Origin: Deltaproteobacteria bacterium | Lineage (GTDB): Bacteria > Desulfobacterota > RBG-13-43-22 | Length of the DNA: 37,608 nucleotides | Assembly (NCBI GenBank): GCA_016208255.1 | Contig: JACQYK010000056.1 | Span: 1-37,608, forward strand | Direction: 5' to 3' | In this document: positions 1-9,253 of the stretch, piece by piece | How the letters are laid out: every line of letters begins with the position of its first letter | Numbering within the stretch: the first letter of the stretch is position 1 | Notes under the pieces: model-generated | Database searches by the model: none | Told to the model about the DNA's origin: nothing | Seen by the model: only the letters and a program-made list of their open reading frames with translations | Program-made: the position numbers and the translations under genes

Positions 1-693
1 AAAAATGCCGAAACCTGGCCTTTGCCGGAAACCCAGTGGCAACGTTTTTTTCTCCACAGCCGCGGGCATGCCAACATCGCCGGAGGAGATGGGGTGTTAA
101 ACCGGGAAGAACCGGGCAGGGAAACCCCGGACATTTTTGTCTATAACCCCCTGGATCCGGTGCCGACCCGGGGCGGGCGACTGAACCCGGACCTCAATCA
201 GGCCGCCGGCCCCCAGGATCAATCTGTTATCGAGAAACGAAATGATGTGCTGTGCTACACCACTCCGGAATTGAAAGAGGAGCTGGAGATCAGCGGCCCC
301 TTGAAGCTCCATCTTTTTGCCGCCACCTCGGCCGTGGATACTGATTTTTTTGTGAAAATGGTGGACGTCTATCCTAACGGATTGGCGGTTAATGTGGCCG
401 AAGGGGGTATCCGGGCCAGGTACCGGAAGTCCATTCTGAATCCGCAACCGGTTGTGCCGGGGGAGATCCATGAATATACGATCGATCTGGCTTCGACCGG
501 CAATTGTTTCGCCAGGGGACATCGCCTCCGGATCGATATAACCAGCAGCAACTTCCCCAGGTTCGACCGCAATATGAATACCGGAAACCCCTTTGGAGAA
601 GACGCCGAGGGCCTGCCGGCCATGCAGACCATCTTTCATCATCCGGGTCAGGCCTCCTATATCGATATGCCGGTAATACCAGCGAAAGGATAA
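1..693 (+). CDS. CocE/NonD family hydrolase, C-terminal part (5' truncated by window)
   Basis: The reading frame is open from base 1 and ends at TAA 691-693, so the start lies outside the window. The visible 230 residues match the C-terminal jelly-roll domain of the X-Pro dipeptidyl-peptidase/CocE family. Recognisable features are YNPLDPVPTRGG, the DVLCYTTPEL segment, a strand rich in 'DTDFFVKMVDVYPNG', and HRLRIDITSSNFPRFDRN near the end. In this family the domain packs against an upstream alpha/beta-hydrolase domain that carries the Ser-His-Asp triad; none of the triad can be judged here. Family members cleave esters or amides (cocaine, glutaryl-7-ACA, peptides), so the substrate is open. 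It is convergent with the minus-strand cluster that ends at 1030. The family assignment is confident; the function is not specific. Confidence 0.85.
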   Translation, partial: KNAETWPLPETQWQRFFLHSRGHANIAGGDGVLNREEPGRETPDIFVYNPLDPVPTRGGRLNPDLNQAAGPQDQSVIEKRNDVLCYTTPELKEELEISGPLKLHLFAATSAVDTDFFVKMVDVYPNGLAVNVAEGGIRARYRKSILNPQPVVPGEIHEYTIDLASTGNCFARGHRLRIDITSSNFPRFDRNMNTGNPFGEDAEGLPAMQTIFHHPGQASYIDMPVIPAKG

Positions 694-788
694 AGAAGAG
701 AGGTCTCGCGGTAGCGAAGGATCGAAGAAGGCCCTGTAATTCTTGTTCGGCAAATGGAATGAATGGAACGAGTAATTATTGAAAAGAT

Positions 789-927
789 CGTAAAAAGTCG
801 CCGGAAGCCCAAATTCGTCATTCCGGCGAAAGCCGGAATCCAGTGTTTTTAAGTAATTATAATGTCCTGGACCCCGACGCCTGTCCCGGACCTGATCCGG
901 GATTCGCCGGGGTGACGACTTTTTACG
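789..927. repeat. Palindromic dispersed repeat, family 1, full copy
   Basis: The terminal 12-bp arms CGTAAAAAGTCG (789-800) and CGACTTTTTACG (916-927) are perfect inverted repeats. Inside lie GTCATTCCGGCGAAAGCCGG and a second GC hairpin (CCCGGACCTGATCCGGG). Related shorter copies in this window are at 6712-6778 and 23244-23271. The structure resembles a REP/MITE-like non-coding element. There is no coding capacity. Confidence 0.75.
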
Positions 928-982
928 AGTCCATCATTATTAAGTGCCACGACATTGTTGGCATTCAACAATGAGGGATTAA

Positions 983-1009
983 CCGGCAGGGATAATCCCT
1001 CCCTGCCGG
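983..1009 (-). terminator. Possible terminator of the minus-strand cluster
   Basis: CCGGCAGGGA (983-992) pairs with TCCCTGCCGG (1000-1009) around a 7-nt loop. It lies 20 bp beyond the stop of the 3-hydroxybutyryl-CoA dehydrogenase. There is no clear U-tract in the minus direction, so it may be a 3'-end stabilising stem rather than an intrinsic terminator. Confidence 0.4.
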
Positions 1010-1029
1010 GGGAATGGTATTAGATTTGC

Positions 1030-1902
1030 TTATTTCTTGGTGTAGTCATACCATCCTTTTCCGCTTTTTTGCCCATAGTTTCCCTGCACGTATTTTTCTG
1101 TTACGCTGGGGACGGGAAGATCGGCCAGGTCTCCGCTTTTCTTAAAACGCTCCGTGGCCATAATATAGGCCAGGTCGATGCCGGTCAGATCCATAAGGCG
1201 GAAGGGCCCCATGGGATGGCCCGCCCCATAGACGCAGGCCTTGTCGATATCTTCAGCCGAAGCAATACCCATTTCCAGCATCCACAGGGCCTCTCTGCTG
1301 ATGACCCCGAAAATTCGGTTCAATAAAAACCCATCCACTTCTTTTTTAATCAACACCGGGACCTTCTCCAATTTAACCGATAGATCCATAGTGATCTGAG
1401 CGGTTTCATCCGAGACATGTGGGCCCTTGACCACCTCGACCAGTTTCATCACCAGGGCAGGATTGAAAAAGTGCATATTGACCACTTTTTCCGGCCTTTT
1501 GGTGGCATCGGCTATCCGGGAGCTGACAATGGCCGAGCTGTTCGTGGCCAGGATGGCCTGGGGAGGGCAAAAGCGGTCGAGATCGGCAAAGACCTTTCTC
1601 TTGATATCCAGGACTTCTATCGCGGCTTCAATGACGTAATCAGCGTTTTTGGCCGCTTCTTCCAGGCTGGAGGTAAAGGAAATATTTTTCCGGGCAGCCT
1701 CAGCCTGCTCTTTGGTCAACCTTCCTTTCTCAACGCGTCCGGGCAAATAGGTATTTGCAAAATTTTCCGCTTTCTTCAAAGCCTCCGGTACCACATCGGT
1801 ACAGGTGGTCTTATAGCCATAGATGGCACAAAGCAGGGCAATCTGATGACCCATATTGCCGGCCCCGACAACGCATACATTTTTAACATCGTTAACATTC
1901 AT
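1030..1902 (-). CDS. 3-hydroxybutyryl-CoA dehydrogenase (3-hydroxyacyl-CoA dehydrogenase family)
   Basis: At 290 residues this is the usual length for the single-function family. It oxidises (S)-3-hydroxyacyl-CoA to 3-oxoacyl-CoA with NAD, or reduces acetoacetyl-CoA in the reverse direction, in the cytoplasm. The N-terminal Rossmann domain has GAGNMG at residues 13-18. The family signature MHFFNPALVMKLVEVV lies in mid-protein and contains the catalytic His of the HFFNP motif. The C-terminal 3HCDH domain (about residues 186-285) includes GHPMGPFRLMDLTG. The start is supported by AAGGAG just upstream. It is the last gene of the minus-strand acyl-CoA cluster, 184 bp after the isomerase-fold gene. 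It fits as a beta-oxidation step for the acids activated by the neighbouring ligases. The family is certain; chain-length preference is not. Confidence 0.9.
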   Translation of the reverse strand: MNVNDVKNVCVVGAGNMGHQIALLCAIYGYKTTCTDVVPEALKKAENFANTYLPGRVEKGRLTKEQAEAARKNISFTSSLEEAAKNADYVIEAAIEVLDIKRKVFADLDRFCPPQAILATNSSAIVSSRIADATKRPEKVVNMHFFNPALVMKLVEVVKGPHVSDETAQITMDLSVKLEKVPVLIKKEVDGFLLNRIFGVISREALWMLEMGIASAEDIDKACVYGAGHPMGPFRLMDLTGIDLAYIMATERFKKSGDLADLPVPSVTEKYVQGNYGQKSGKGWYDYTKK

Positions 1903-2086
1903 GATATTTCTCCTTTCTATTTAATAGGTTATAATAAGTAAGTTAGTCTTGCAGGGGTAGTATAGTCTCTCCCACTCTTCTTTGCAATTTTTATTGATGC
2001 CCCGAATTCCTTTAACCGATTGGGTCCGAATAACGATAAGGTAAAGGCTCCTTTGGATTCAAATAAAAATTCAAACAGAATTATTA

Positions 2087-3676
2087 TTAAAATCTATCTT
2101 TAACCTGGCCGGCGACACGGGTAGGGATGTCGAGACTTAAGCTGGTCGCCACCAGTTCCTGGAGAATATCTCCATATCCAATGGTAATGTGGTTCGACAT
2201 GTGGGAGGACATCAATTGATCTCGACCGTAACCCGGAATGTGAACGTTAGCGATGGGCCATTCGAAGGTGGTTTTTGTCAAACGGTCATGGATTTCCCCT
2301 TTTGGCAGTTCGAGGACTTCCCCTAACCCGCAATCCATTCCAATTTCGCCAAACTGTTCATAAAACCTGGCCCAGGTTACCATACCGGGCTTTGATACAC
2401 CGGAGCAGGTTCCGCCTCCCAATGGGAAATACATTTGGGGTTGGCGGTAGATTTTTGCCTTCTTCCAGCCACCGAAATGGGCCGGTGGGGCGCCGCCGGA
2501 AATTTCAAAGACCCAGACGAATTTCCCTTCATACTCGCGGCCCCAGCGGATGTCATGCAGAGTGGTCTCAGGCGGCAGGCCCATCTCTTGGTAAATATCC
2601 CGCATCAAAACCTGGGGTACCCCGGAACCGATATCCCCTTCATTAAAATGCACTATAGGTTCGCCTTTCCGAATGATTTTTCGGGTCTCGGGGTCCCTGA
2701 TATCGGGGCGCTCGGAATTGTTCAACATCCCTTCCACCAGGTCAGAAGCCGGAACCGATCGCACAAGCCCATATTGATAGGGAATGCCGATGGCACTAAG
2801 CCCATAGCGTTGACAGAGCCGGCCGGCTGCCGAATACATCTTCATCTGCGAAAGGACCTGGCTGTGAACTAAATGCTCAAACGGGTTCGTCCCCCAGTCA
2901 AACCAGGCCCCTTTCTTAATGAGCCAATTAAGGTGTCTCTGAGCTTCCTGATCATCCACCAGAGACATTTCAGCAACCAGATCAGACTGATTCAGGAATT
3001 CAATCGGCATTCCGATGGCCCCGAGTTTGGCCGGGTTAATGACCGCATTGAGCATACCCATGCAACCGGGGTCGAGCTGGCCCAGGATCCGTTTTTCGCG
3101 GATGATCTTCTTGGCTATCTTTTCCCCCAGATGCCGGGCTTTCGGGGAGAGTTTCAGCTTTTCAGCTTCAATAAGGTGAGTTTTTTCATATTGGATCTCC
3201 CCCCTTCGGCACCAGCCCTCCAAACGTTTCATAAAATCAGCATCCTCTTCGAAGCTTTCGCTCCATAGGCGTGAATGCCGCAGGCAGAGCCGATCCAGGG
3301 TAGCCGAATGGTTCAAAAGAGCTACGAGCCCCGGCCAGGTCCCGTCGAAGTTGGCCAGGAGTAAAATTGGGCCCTTATGGGTCTGTAAGGGGCCTGAGAC
3401 ATGATGGGAATAAGCCCAACAGCTCAGCACCACAATGATAGGGGCAGAGGGATCGATCTTGGAGAAAGCGAGAGCTCCTTCATATTGTTTGGTCAAAAAC
3501 CCATGTTGGCGTTTGACATCATAGGGGGGGATCACCTGGGTCTTGAACCCCAGTTTCCTTAAAGCCTTTTGAGTGGCTGTCAGGGTCTCCTCCTGCTTGG
3601 GCCAACAGGCGACCCCCACCGCGTCACGAAAATCCCCATTGGAAATCAGATAGATCTTTTGATCGTTCTTCTTCAT
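2087..3676 (-). CDS. L-fucose/L-arabinose isomerase-fold protein
   Basis: At 529 residues the length and layout fit the fucose/arabinose isomerase superfamily. These enzymes interconvert aldose and ketose sugars using Mn2+. The N-terminal part reads as the substrate-binding Rossmann-like region, with repeated hydrophobic strands such as PIIVVLSCWAY and GPILLLANFDG. Later segments VHFNEGDIGSG and SSHMSNHITIGYGD carry Glu/Asp and His residues at places expected for metal ligands. Sequence similarity to true FucI or AraA, judged by eye, is low, so the real substrate may differ. It is odd inside an acyl-CoA cluster: it lies 84 bp after the acyl-CoA ligase and before the 3-hydroxybutyryl-CoA dehydrogenase. 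A structural homologue with a different reaction is possible. Confidence 0.6.
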   Translation of the reverse strand: MKKNDQKIYLISNGDFRDAVGVACWPKQEETLTATQKALRKLGFKTQVIPPYDVKRQHGFLTKQYEGALAFSKIDPSAPIIVVLSCWAYSHHVSGPLQTHKGPILLLANFDGTWPGLVALLNHSATLDRLCLRHSRLWSESFEEDADFMKRLEGWCRRGEIQYEKTHLIEAEKLKLSPKARHLGEKIAKKIIREKRILGQLDPGCMGMLNAVINPAKLGAIGMPIEFLNQSDLVAEMSLVDDQEAQRHLNWLIKKGAWFDWGTNPFEHLVHSQVLSQMKMYSAAGRLCQRYGLSAIGIPYQYGLVRSVPASDLVEGMLNNSERPDIRDPETRKIIRKGEPIVHFNEGDIGSGVPQVLMRDIYQEMGLPPETTLHDIRWGREYEGKFVWVFEISGGAPPAHFGGWKKAKIYRQPQMYFPLGGGTCSGVSKPGMVTWARFYEQFGEIGMDCGLGEVLELPKGEIHDRLTKTTFEWPIANVHIPGYGRDQLMSSHMSNHITIGYGDILQELVATSLSLDIPTRVAGQVKDRF

Positions 3677-3760
3677 TTTTTTGCCCCTTTTTTCATTGAT
3701 CAGTTAATGGATATGGGTCTGGGCTGCGCTCGGTGTTCTTATCCCATTTGGGCAATATTT

Positions 3761-5314
3761 CTAATTTACCCGTCTGGTCTTTCCCTCCCAATATCTTTCC
3801 CGGATTTCTTTCCGTAAAATTTTCCCTGCCGGGTTCTTAGGGAGCGTGTTCACGAAATCAACGCTTTTAGGTGCCTTGAAACCAGCCAGACGATCCTTAG
3901 AGAAAAGGATGATCTCTTCCTCTTTGGCCTTTAAACCTTCTTTCAGGACTATGACCCCCTTGACCACTTCTCCCCATTTTTCATCCGGAACTGCGACAAC
4001 GGCAGCTTCGAATACGGCCGGATGCTGGTATAGGATATTCTCTACCTCGGAAGGCCAGATATTATATCCACCGGAAATGATCATATCTTTTTTCCGGTCC
4101 ATGAAATAAAGGTAACCGTCTTCATCGATCGTGGCCATATCCCCCGAATAGAACCAACCGTCCTTGATGGCCTCGGCCGTGGCTTCCGGATTTTGCCAGT
4201 AGCCATTAAAAACATGGTCCCCTTTATGAATGATCTCTCCAATCTCGCCTGGTTTGATGTCTTCCCCCCGGTCATTGACGATTCTCAGGTCAGCCAGGTA
4301 GCTGGGTCTTCCGGCCGAAGACATCCTCTTGACTTCCTGGGGGGTGCCGTCTACCTTGTGTTCCCAGGGAAAAAGAAAGGAGGCCGGGAGCGCTTCGGCC
4401 ATACCATAGAATTGAGTGAATATGGGGCCGAATTTTTGCAGGGCCTTTTTGATCAAATCCTGGGGCATCGGCGCCGAACCATAATAGATAGAATGCAGAC
4501 TGCTTAAGTCATACTTCTCGAGATCGGGGTGGTTTAAGAGGATGTTCAACAAGGTCGGGACAACCAGCGTGGTTGTGGCCCGGATCTCTTCTATCGTCTG
4601 AAAAATCTGATGAACTTCCGTGTCCTTGGGTATGGTGTTGGCTGCTCCTTTGATGAAATGGGGTAAGACCAATGAGTTACTGGCCGCAGTTAAAGGGGCG
4701 ATATGGAGCATGATGTCCGTGGTCCTGGGGATCATAATTGGATCCATGAACATCTTGGAAATGTAAGACAGATACCGCTTATGGGTCATCATCGCCCCTT
4801 TGGGATAACCGGTCGTACCCGAGGTGTAAGGGATAAAACTGAGATCCTCTTCCTCTATCCGGACCACCGGTTCCCTGGGAGATCCGCCGGCCAGAACTTC
4901 CTGGTAATCAAGACACGCTTCACCTCTTTCAATACAGACCAGGATTTTTAGATCAGGCAGTTCATCCCTGATCTGTTGGACAGTTGGGAGAACATCCAGC
5001 GAGAAAATGATCCCTTTGGCCCGGGAGTCTTTCAGTATATAAGCCACTTCTCTTGGAGACAGACGAACGTTAATCGGAACACGCACTAATCCGCCTTTGT
5101 CCAGGGCCAGGATCACTTCCAGCCCTTCTTTACAATTTTTCAAAAAAACTCCTACGCGATCCCCCTGGCCTAACCCCAAATCGAAAAGGCCGTTTACGAA
5201 TTGGTTGGCCCGTCGGTTGATCTCCCGGAAAGTCCATTTCTCCCCACCGAAAATCATGGCCACATTATCCGGAAAATTTTCACAGCTTCTCCGGATCACA
5301 GTTCCTACATTCAT
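3761..5314 (-). CDS. Acyl-CoA ligase (AMP-forming, class I adenylate-forming enzyme)
   Basis: This 517-residue protein should activate a carboxylic acid to its CoA thioester through an acyl-adenylate. The AMP-binding P-loop YTSGTTGYPKGAMMTHK is at about residues 165-181. The A5 region is FYGMAEALP. The hinge and A7/A8 region holds YSGDMATIDEDGY and MDRKKDMIISGGYNIWP. The C-terminal LPKNPAGKILRKE supplies the catalytic Lys. All key motifs are intact, unlike the sister ligase at 6821-8410. The gene follows the exported alpha/beta hydrolase by 146 bp and precedes the isomerase-fold gene. Chain length or aromatic preference cannot be inferred from the motifs. It probably feeds the beta-oxidation-type enzymes of the same cluster. 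Confidence 0.9.
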   Translation of the reverse strand: MNVGTVIRRSCENFPDNVAMIFGGEKWTFREINRRANQFVNGLFDLGLGQGDRVGVFLKNCKEGLEVILALDKGGLVRVPINVRLSPREVAYILKDSRAKGIIFSLDVLPTVQQIRDELPDLKILVCIERGEACLDYQEVLAGGSPREPVVRIEEEDLSFIPYTSGTTGYPKGAMMTHKRYLSYISKMFMDPIMIPRTTDIMLHIAPLTAASNSLVLPHFIKGAANTIPKDTEVHQIFQTIEEIRATTTLVVPTLLNILLNHPDLEKYDLSSLHSIYYGSAPMPQDLIKKALQKFGPIFTQFYGMAEALPASFLFPWEHKVDGTPQEVKRMSSAGRPSYLADLRIVNDRGEDIKPGEIGEIIHKGDHVFNGYWQNPEATAEAIKDGWFYSGDMATIDEDGYLYFMDRKKDMIISGGYNIWPSEVENILYQHPAVFEAAVVAVPDEKWGEVVKGVIVLKEGLKAKEEEIILFSKDRLAGFKAPKSVDFVNTLPKNPAGKILRKEIRERYWEGKTRRVN

Positions 5315-5460
5315 TTTTTTCCCTCCGGATCAACGAAAGATCCTGCGAACCCTCTCTTTCCCTTAGATCATTTGACCCCTCTCGTTCTTAAGATCAAGGG
5401 AAAGGCAATAACTCCCTGAGGTCTGAAGGGGACCACACCGTGTTTCAATTGCCGGATTGT

Positions 5461-6546
5461 CTAATTGACTTTCTCCTCCAAAAAATCCTTGATGGCTTTA
5501 TAGAACTCGGTATTTGTTTTCTCAAAAAAGATGTAATGTCCCCCCATAGGAATCTCAACATATTTTTTGACCTTACTTCCCAGTCTTTCGACCAGCTTTT
5601 TATTGTCTTCCGTCGTTCCCGCAAGATCTAAGCCGGCGCGTATAACCAGAGTGGGAACGGTTATTTTGGAAGCATCGAACTGGGTCTTGGCCAGGAAGAT
5701 ATCAGAAATAGGACCAGCAGGAAACCTGTACTGGCCTCCCATTTCACCTGATTTTGGATCGGTTGCCAATATCGCCTCCCGAAACCACTCAAAAGCACCG
5801 GGACGCAGGTTCTCCACTTTTGTACCATTGGAAACAGCCCAGGTCTGTGCGGATGGCATCATGGGTAATACTTTAATTTTCTTAAACATTGCCCCTTGCT
5901 GGTTTTCCTTCTCGCTGGGGTCTCCGTATTGGCCCCCAAAAAGTACCAGCTTCCCCACTTTACCCGGGTTTTGAATGGTGTAGATGGGCGTCGACCGGAT
6001 GGCCCCAAAAGACCACCCGAATAGATTGACCTTCCCCACCCCCCTCAGATTGCAGATAAAATCGACTACCCTGGCTATATCACTGACCGCCACATCGGTA
6101 GTCGTAGGCGTTTCCTCCGGATACCAGGAGGGATTATCCATCACTGGAGAGGAGGTGGACAAACCAAAATTCTCATAATCCAGGGAGAAGACATCCCAGC
6201 CGGCCTGGGCGAAATAACGCATCATAGAACAATTCTCACAACCCCCGTCAAAACCAATGTATCCGGCAGTGGCGGCGCCGTGAGCCAAAAGCAAAATCTT
6301 GCCTTGAGCCGGAACCGTACGTTCTCTTCCTTTCAGCACCACCTCATGTACGTGTATCAAAACAGTCGGATCGAGTTTTTTGGCTTTATAGACCGGCTCA
6401 ATACTCTGGTGATTGAGGAAGTAATCGTTTGTTACTAAACCACCGGCCAACGCCCTTGAAAAAGGAATGATAAGAAATCCAAGTAAAATTACGGTTAGAA
6501 ACCATCCAATCTTTTTGGCCTTTGTCCCTTCTGATTTCTGGATCAT
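5461..6546 (-). CDS. Exported alpha/beta hydrolase
   Basis: This 361-residue protein begins with a basic stretch, a hydrophobic segment (about residues 13-29) and an ALA-GG site near residue 34. That pattern suggests a Sec signal peptide and a periplasmic location, or an N-terminal anchor if uncleaved. The nucleophile elbow is GWSFGAI with Ser179. A likely acid is the Asp in RAGLDLAGT (about residue 306), and the base is His337 in MGGHYIFFE. GGCENCSMMRYF (about 101-112) contains two Cys that could form a disulfide. The gene ends with TAG. It sits between two acyl-CoA ligases, so it may release an acid from an ester or amide outside the cytoplasm before import by the Liv system. The catalytic assignment is firm; the substrate is unknown. 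Confidence 0.8.
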   Translation of the reverse strand: MIQKSEGTKAKKIGWFLTVILLGFLIIPFSRALAGGLVTNDYFLNHQSIEPVYKAKKLDPTVLIHVHEVVLKGRERTVPAQGKILLLAHGAATAGYIGFDGGCENCSMMRYFAQAGWDVFSLDYENFGLSTSSPVMDNPSWYPEETPTTTDVAVSDIARVVDFICNLRGVGKVNLFGWSFGAIRSTPIYTIQNPGKVGKLVLFGGQYGDPSEKENQQGAMFKKIKVLPMMPSAQTWAVSNGTKVENLRPGAFEWFREAILATDPKSGEMGGQYRFPAGPISDIFLAKTQFDASKITVPTLVIRAGLDLAGTTEDNKKLVERLGSKVKKYVEIPMGGHYIFFEKTNTEFYKAIKDFLEEKVN

Positions 6547-6820
6547 GATCTTTTCCTCCTCTGTTTAATACGAAAATAGGGTTTGACACCCAACGAGCCT
6601 ATTTTCATGTTTTGATGGTGTCACGTCCCTGACGGGACATGACGGTTCAGTTTGAACTGCAAGGGCCCGTAGCCTGCTACGGGAATTCGAGTTAACCGCC
6701 TACTCTGAAAAGTCATGCTGGGCTTGATCCGGCATCCGAGAGATTCAAAGCCTGAATGCCGGCCTTGTCCGGAATGACACCATGGGGACTCATTTTTTTG
6801 CTTACTATAGCTTAGCTTTA
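6547..6820. repeat. Intergenic repeat cluster (both dispersed repeat families)
   Basis: The region has no gene. It holds a family 2 hairpin, arms GTCACGTCCC (6620-6629) and GGGACATGAC (6634-6643, one mismatch), followed by a perfect stem CCCGTAG/CTACGGG (6666-6683). It also holds a family 1 element at 6712-6778 with imperfect arms starting GTCATGCTGG and ending CCGGAATGAC. These elements separate the broken ligase from the hydrolase and may mark an operon break. Confidence 0.65.
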
Positions 6821-8410
6821 TTACTTTTGATTCTTTTCCAATAATTCAGCCGCTTCGCGCTGCAAGGTCTTCTTATCAATCTTTCCAGTTGGTAACAGAG
6901 GAAATGTGTCCCGAATAATAAATCGCTTGGGTATTTTATATTGACTCACCTTATTCAAACAGTAAGCCTTCAGTTCTTCTTCGTCCAATTCGGCCCCGGG
7001 GCGAGGCATAATGAAGGCCCAGCCGACTTCCTGGAAAAGTGGGTCCGGCACTCCAATAACGACCGTCCTGGCGATGTCTGGATGATTCTCAAGCAGGTCC
7101 TCTATTTCACGAGGATAAACATTTAAACCGCCGGATTTAAACATCTCTTTAAGGCGGCCGACCAGCCTGATATTTCCTCTGGGATCGCTGACCGCCAGAT
7201 CCCCCGTATGAAGCCAGCCTTCCGGGCCGATGGCCTCACGGGTCGCTTCTTCGTTGTTTATATACCCCAGAAAAACAGAGCCCTTGATACAGATTTCCCC
7301 GGTCTCCCCAACAGGAACAGGCCGGCCTTCCGCGTCGGCAATCTTGAACTAAAAGCAATTGGTTGGCCGGCCAACGGTCGCATACAACTCTTCCAGGGTG
7401 GCCTCCGGCCTGGTCCAGGTCACCGGGCCGGACGTTTCCGTGGCCCCATAATTAGTGGCCAATCTGGCCTTTACTGATTTTGACAGCTTTTCGACCATAT
7501 TTTTTGATGCGGTAGCTCCGGACCAGAGCATTTCTTCAACACTGGACAAATCATAACCTTCAAAATTGGGCAGAGCCAACTCCAGTTCGAATTGAGTCGG
7601 CACCTGGCCCAGGACATTGATATGTTCCTGTTGGACCAGTTCCAATGTCCCCTCCGCAGAAAAGGTTTCCATAAAATAGATTCCCCCTCCGGCTATCAAG
7701 GCAAAAGTGGCAATCTGTCCCGCAGCCCCGATGTGATTAATCGGCAAATGGCAGATGATGCGCAGAGGGCTTGAAAGATGGACGTAGGCATTAGCTCCAA
7801 CAAAGCCATTGATCAGGCTTTTATGCGACAGCAGGGCACCCTTGGGTCTTCCGGTAGTCCCCGAGGTGAAGACGATCATGGCCGGATCTTCGGTTCTGAC
7901 GGTGGCCCGGGCTTTTTGGTAGGCTTCCAAAGGGACTTCCTGGCCTTCCATTAGAAAGTCATCGAAAGAGGTGGATAATCCCGGTATTTTTCCGTTGAGG
8001 GTGATGAGCCGCTGGATTTGCAGATTCTCTTTCATCAAAGTGGTCAAATCAGAAGTATAATCCCGATCACCGGATTGAATCAGGGACAGGAGGAGGGTTG
8101 GTTTCGAGTCCCTCACCCGTTGACGATATTCTTCCAATTGCGCTTTGGGGCTCAGGCCTCCCCAGATGGCGCCGATTTCGGTCGCCGCTAAATAGACGAT
8201 CATAAATTCCGGCCGGGGGGTGGATAAGAATAAGACCCGGTCACCCCTTTTCACCCCGCTGTTCATTAAGGCCCGGGCAAAAGCCGTAACCCTGTCTTGA
8301 AATTGCCCGTAAGTCCAACGAATATCATTTAATACCAGAGCCTCCCGGTTTGGAACCTCCTGGGCCCAGAGATGCAGATAGTCTCCGATAAGTCTGAATT
8401 TTTCTATCAT
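6821..8410 (-). pseudogene. Acyl-CoA ligase interrupted by one in-frame TAG (codon 354 of 530)
   Basis: The gene reads as a 529-residue AMP-forming acyl-CoA ligase in one frame from ATG 8410 to TAA 6821, except for a TAG at 7349-7351. Before the stop it has FTSGTTGRPKGALLSHK and the A5 motif YGATETSG, ending GRPTNCF. After the stop the same frame continues FKIADAEGRPVPVGETGEIC, then GWLHTGDLA, MFKSGGLNVYPREIE and the catalytic LPTGKIDKK. The interrupted position is the conserved Glu of the family pattern GRPxxxxExxIxD. A GAG to TAG change therefore explains it. No frameshift is needed. The truncated 353-residue product would lack the C-terminal lid domain and be inactive. Other genes here end in TAG (5461, 17644, 28948, 36720), so TAG acts as an ordinary stop in this organism. 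A base-call error remains possible. Confidence 0.85.
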
Positions 8411-8475
8411 TTTTTTAAGCCCTGGCCGAGCAAATGGAGACCCATACCCAAGTCATCGAGAGCCAGCCTGTATCT

Positions 8476-9180
8476 TTAACCCCCCAAGTAGGCTTCCTTG
8501 ACGTGTTTGTTGTCAAGCAGATGTTCTACCCTATCTTCCAGAACAATTCTCCCTGTTTCCAGCACATAAGCTCGTTGGGCGAGTTTAAGGGCCAGACGGG
8601 CATTCTGCTCGACCAGGATTATCGGGATCCCCATCTGGTGGATCTCGGAAATGATTTTTCCGATTTCCAGGGTCATCATGGGCGATAATCCTAAAGTGGG
8701 TTCATCCAGCAAAAGAAGCTTCGGTTTAGCCATGAGGGCCCGGGCAATGGCCAACATCTGCTTCTCGCCGCCGCTTAAGGTCTCCGCCAGTTGGGAACTC
8801 CTTTCCTTTAATATGGGAAACTTCTGATAGACGATATCCAGATCGCCCCTGGCCTCTTTTCCTTTACGGAGATACATGCCCATTTTTAGATTGTCCAAGA
8901 CGCTGAGATAGGGGAATAAGTTCCCCCCTTCAGCCACATGGATGATACCCAGCCTGACGATTTCATGAGCCGGTTTTTTCTCAATCTCCTGGCCTTCGAA
9001 CCAGATCTCTCCGTCAGCCGCCCGCTTCAATCCTGATATAGTTCTGAGTATGGTCGTTTTTCCGGCACCATTGGCGCCAATAAGAGCGACAATGGATTCC
9101 CTTTCCACCCCCAGGGAAATATCGATCAAGGCCTGAACTTTGTCATACAAAACATTGATGTTTTTCATCTGAAACAGCAT
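8476..9180 (-). CDS. livF: Branched-chain-type ABC transporter ATP-binding protein LivF (first Liv system)
   Basis: At 234 residues this is normal for LivF. It hydrolyses ATP on the cytoplasmic face of a Liv importer. Walker A is GANGAGKTT (about residues 34-42), the ABC signature is LSGGEKQMLAIARAL, and Walker B is LLLLDEPTLGLSP. It is separated from livG (11789-12217) by two CoA-transferase genes, an unusual split of the livGF pair. Since its partner LivG is internally deleted, the first system may now run on LivF alone, borrow the LivG at 36729, or be dead. The family call is certain; the substrate is likely an organic or aromatic acid, given the neighbours. Confidence 0.92.
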   Translation of the reverse strand: MLFQMKNINVLYDKVQALIDISLGVERESIVALIGANGAGKTTILRTISGLKRAADGEIWFEGQEIEKKPAHEIVRLGIIHVAEGGNLFPYLSVLDNLKMGMYLRKGKEARGDLDIVYQKFPILKERSSQLAETLSGGEKQMLAIARALMAKPKLLLLDEPTLGLSPMMTLEIGKIISEIHQMGIPIILVEQNARLALKLAQRAYVLETGRIVLEDRVEHLLDNKHVKEAYLGG

Positions 9181-9253
9181 GCTGTTCCCTCTCCCTTAAG
9201 CTCAAAATGGAGGTTTCAATCGGTTCGTTTTAATCCCCCGGGCTGTTTTATTT

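Larger units (their letters stand above)
694..1029. other. Convergent intergenic region with palindromic repeat and a stem-loop
   Basis: No gene is visible in these 336 bases, which separate the ends of two convergent genes. They hold a 139-bp inverted-repeat element (789-927) and a strong GC stem-loop (983-1009); both are listed separately. Confidence 0.7.

Noticed and set aside
97-753. 218-codon minus-strand open frame over the CocE-type gene
   Set aside because: It is antisense to a frame with clear PepX C-terminal motifs and has no recognisable domain.
7349-7351. Pyrrolysine codon in the acyl-CoA ligase
   Set aside because: The position is a conserved Glu, one base from TAG, and several neighbouring genes use TAG as a normal stop. 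It is kept only as a testable alternative.
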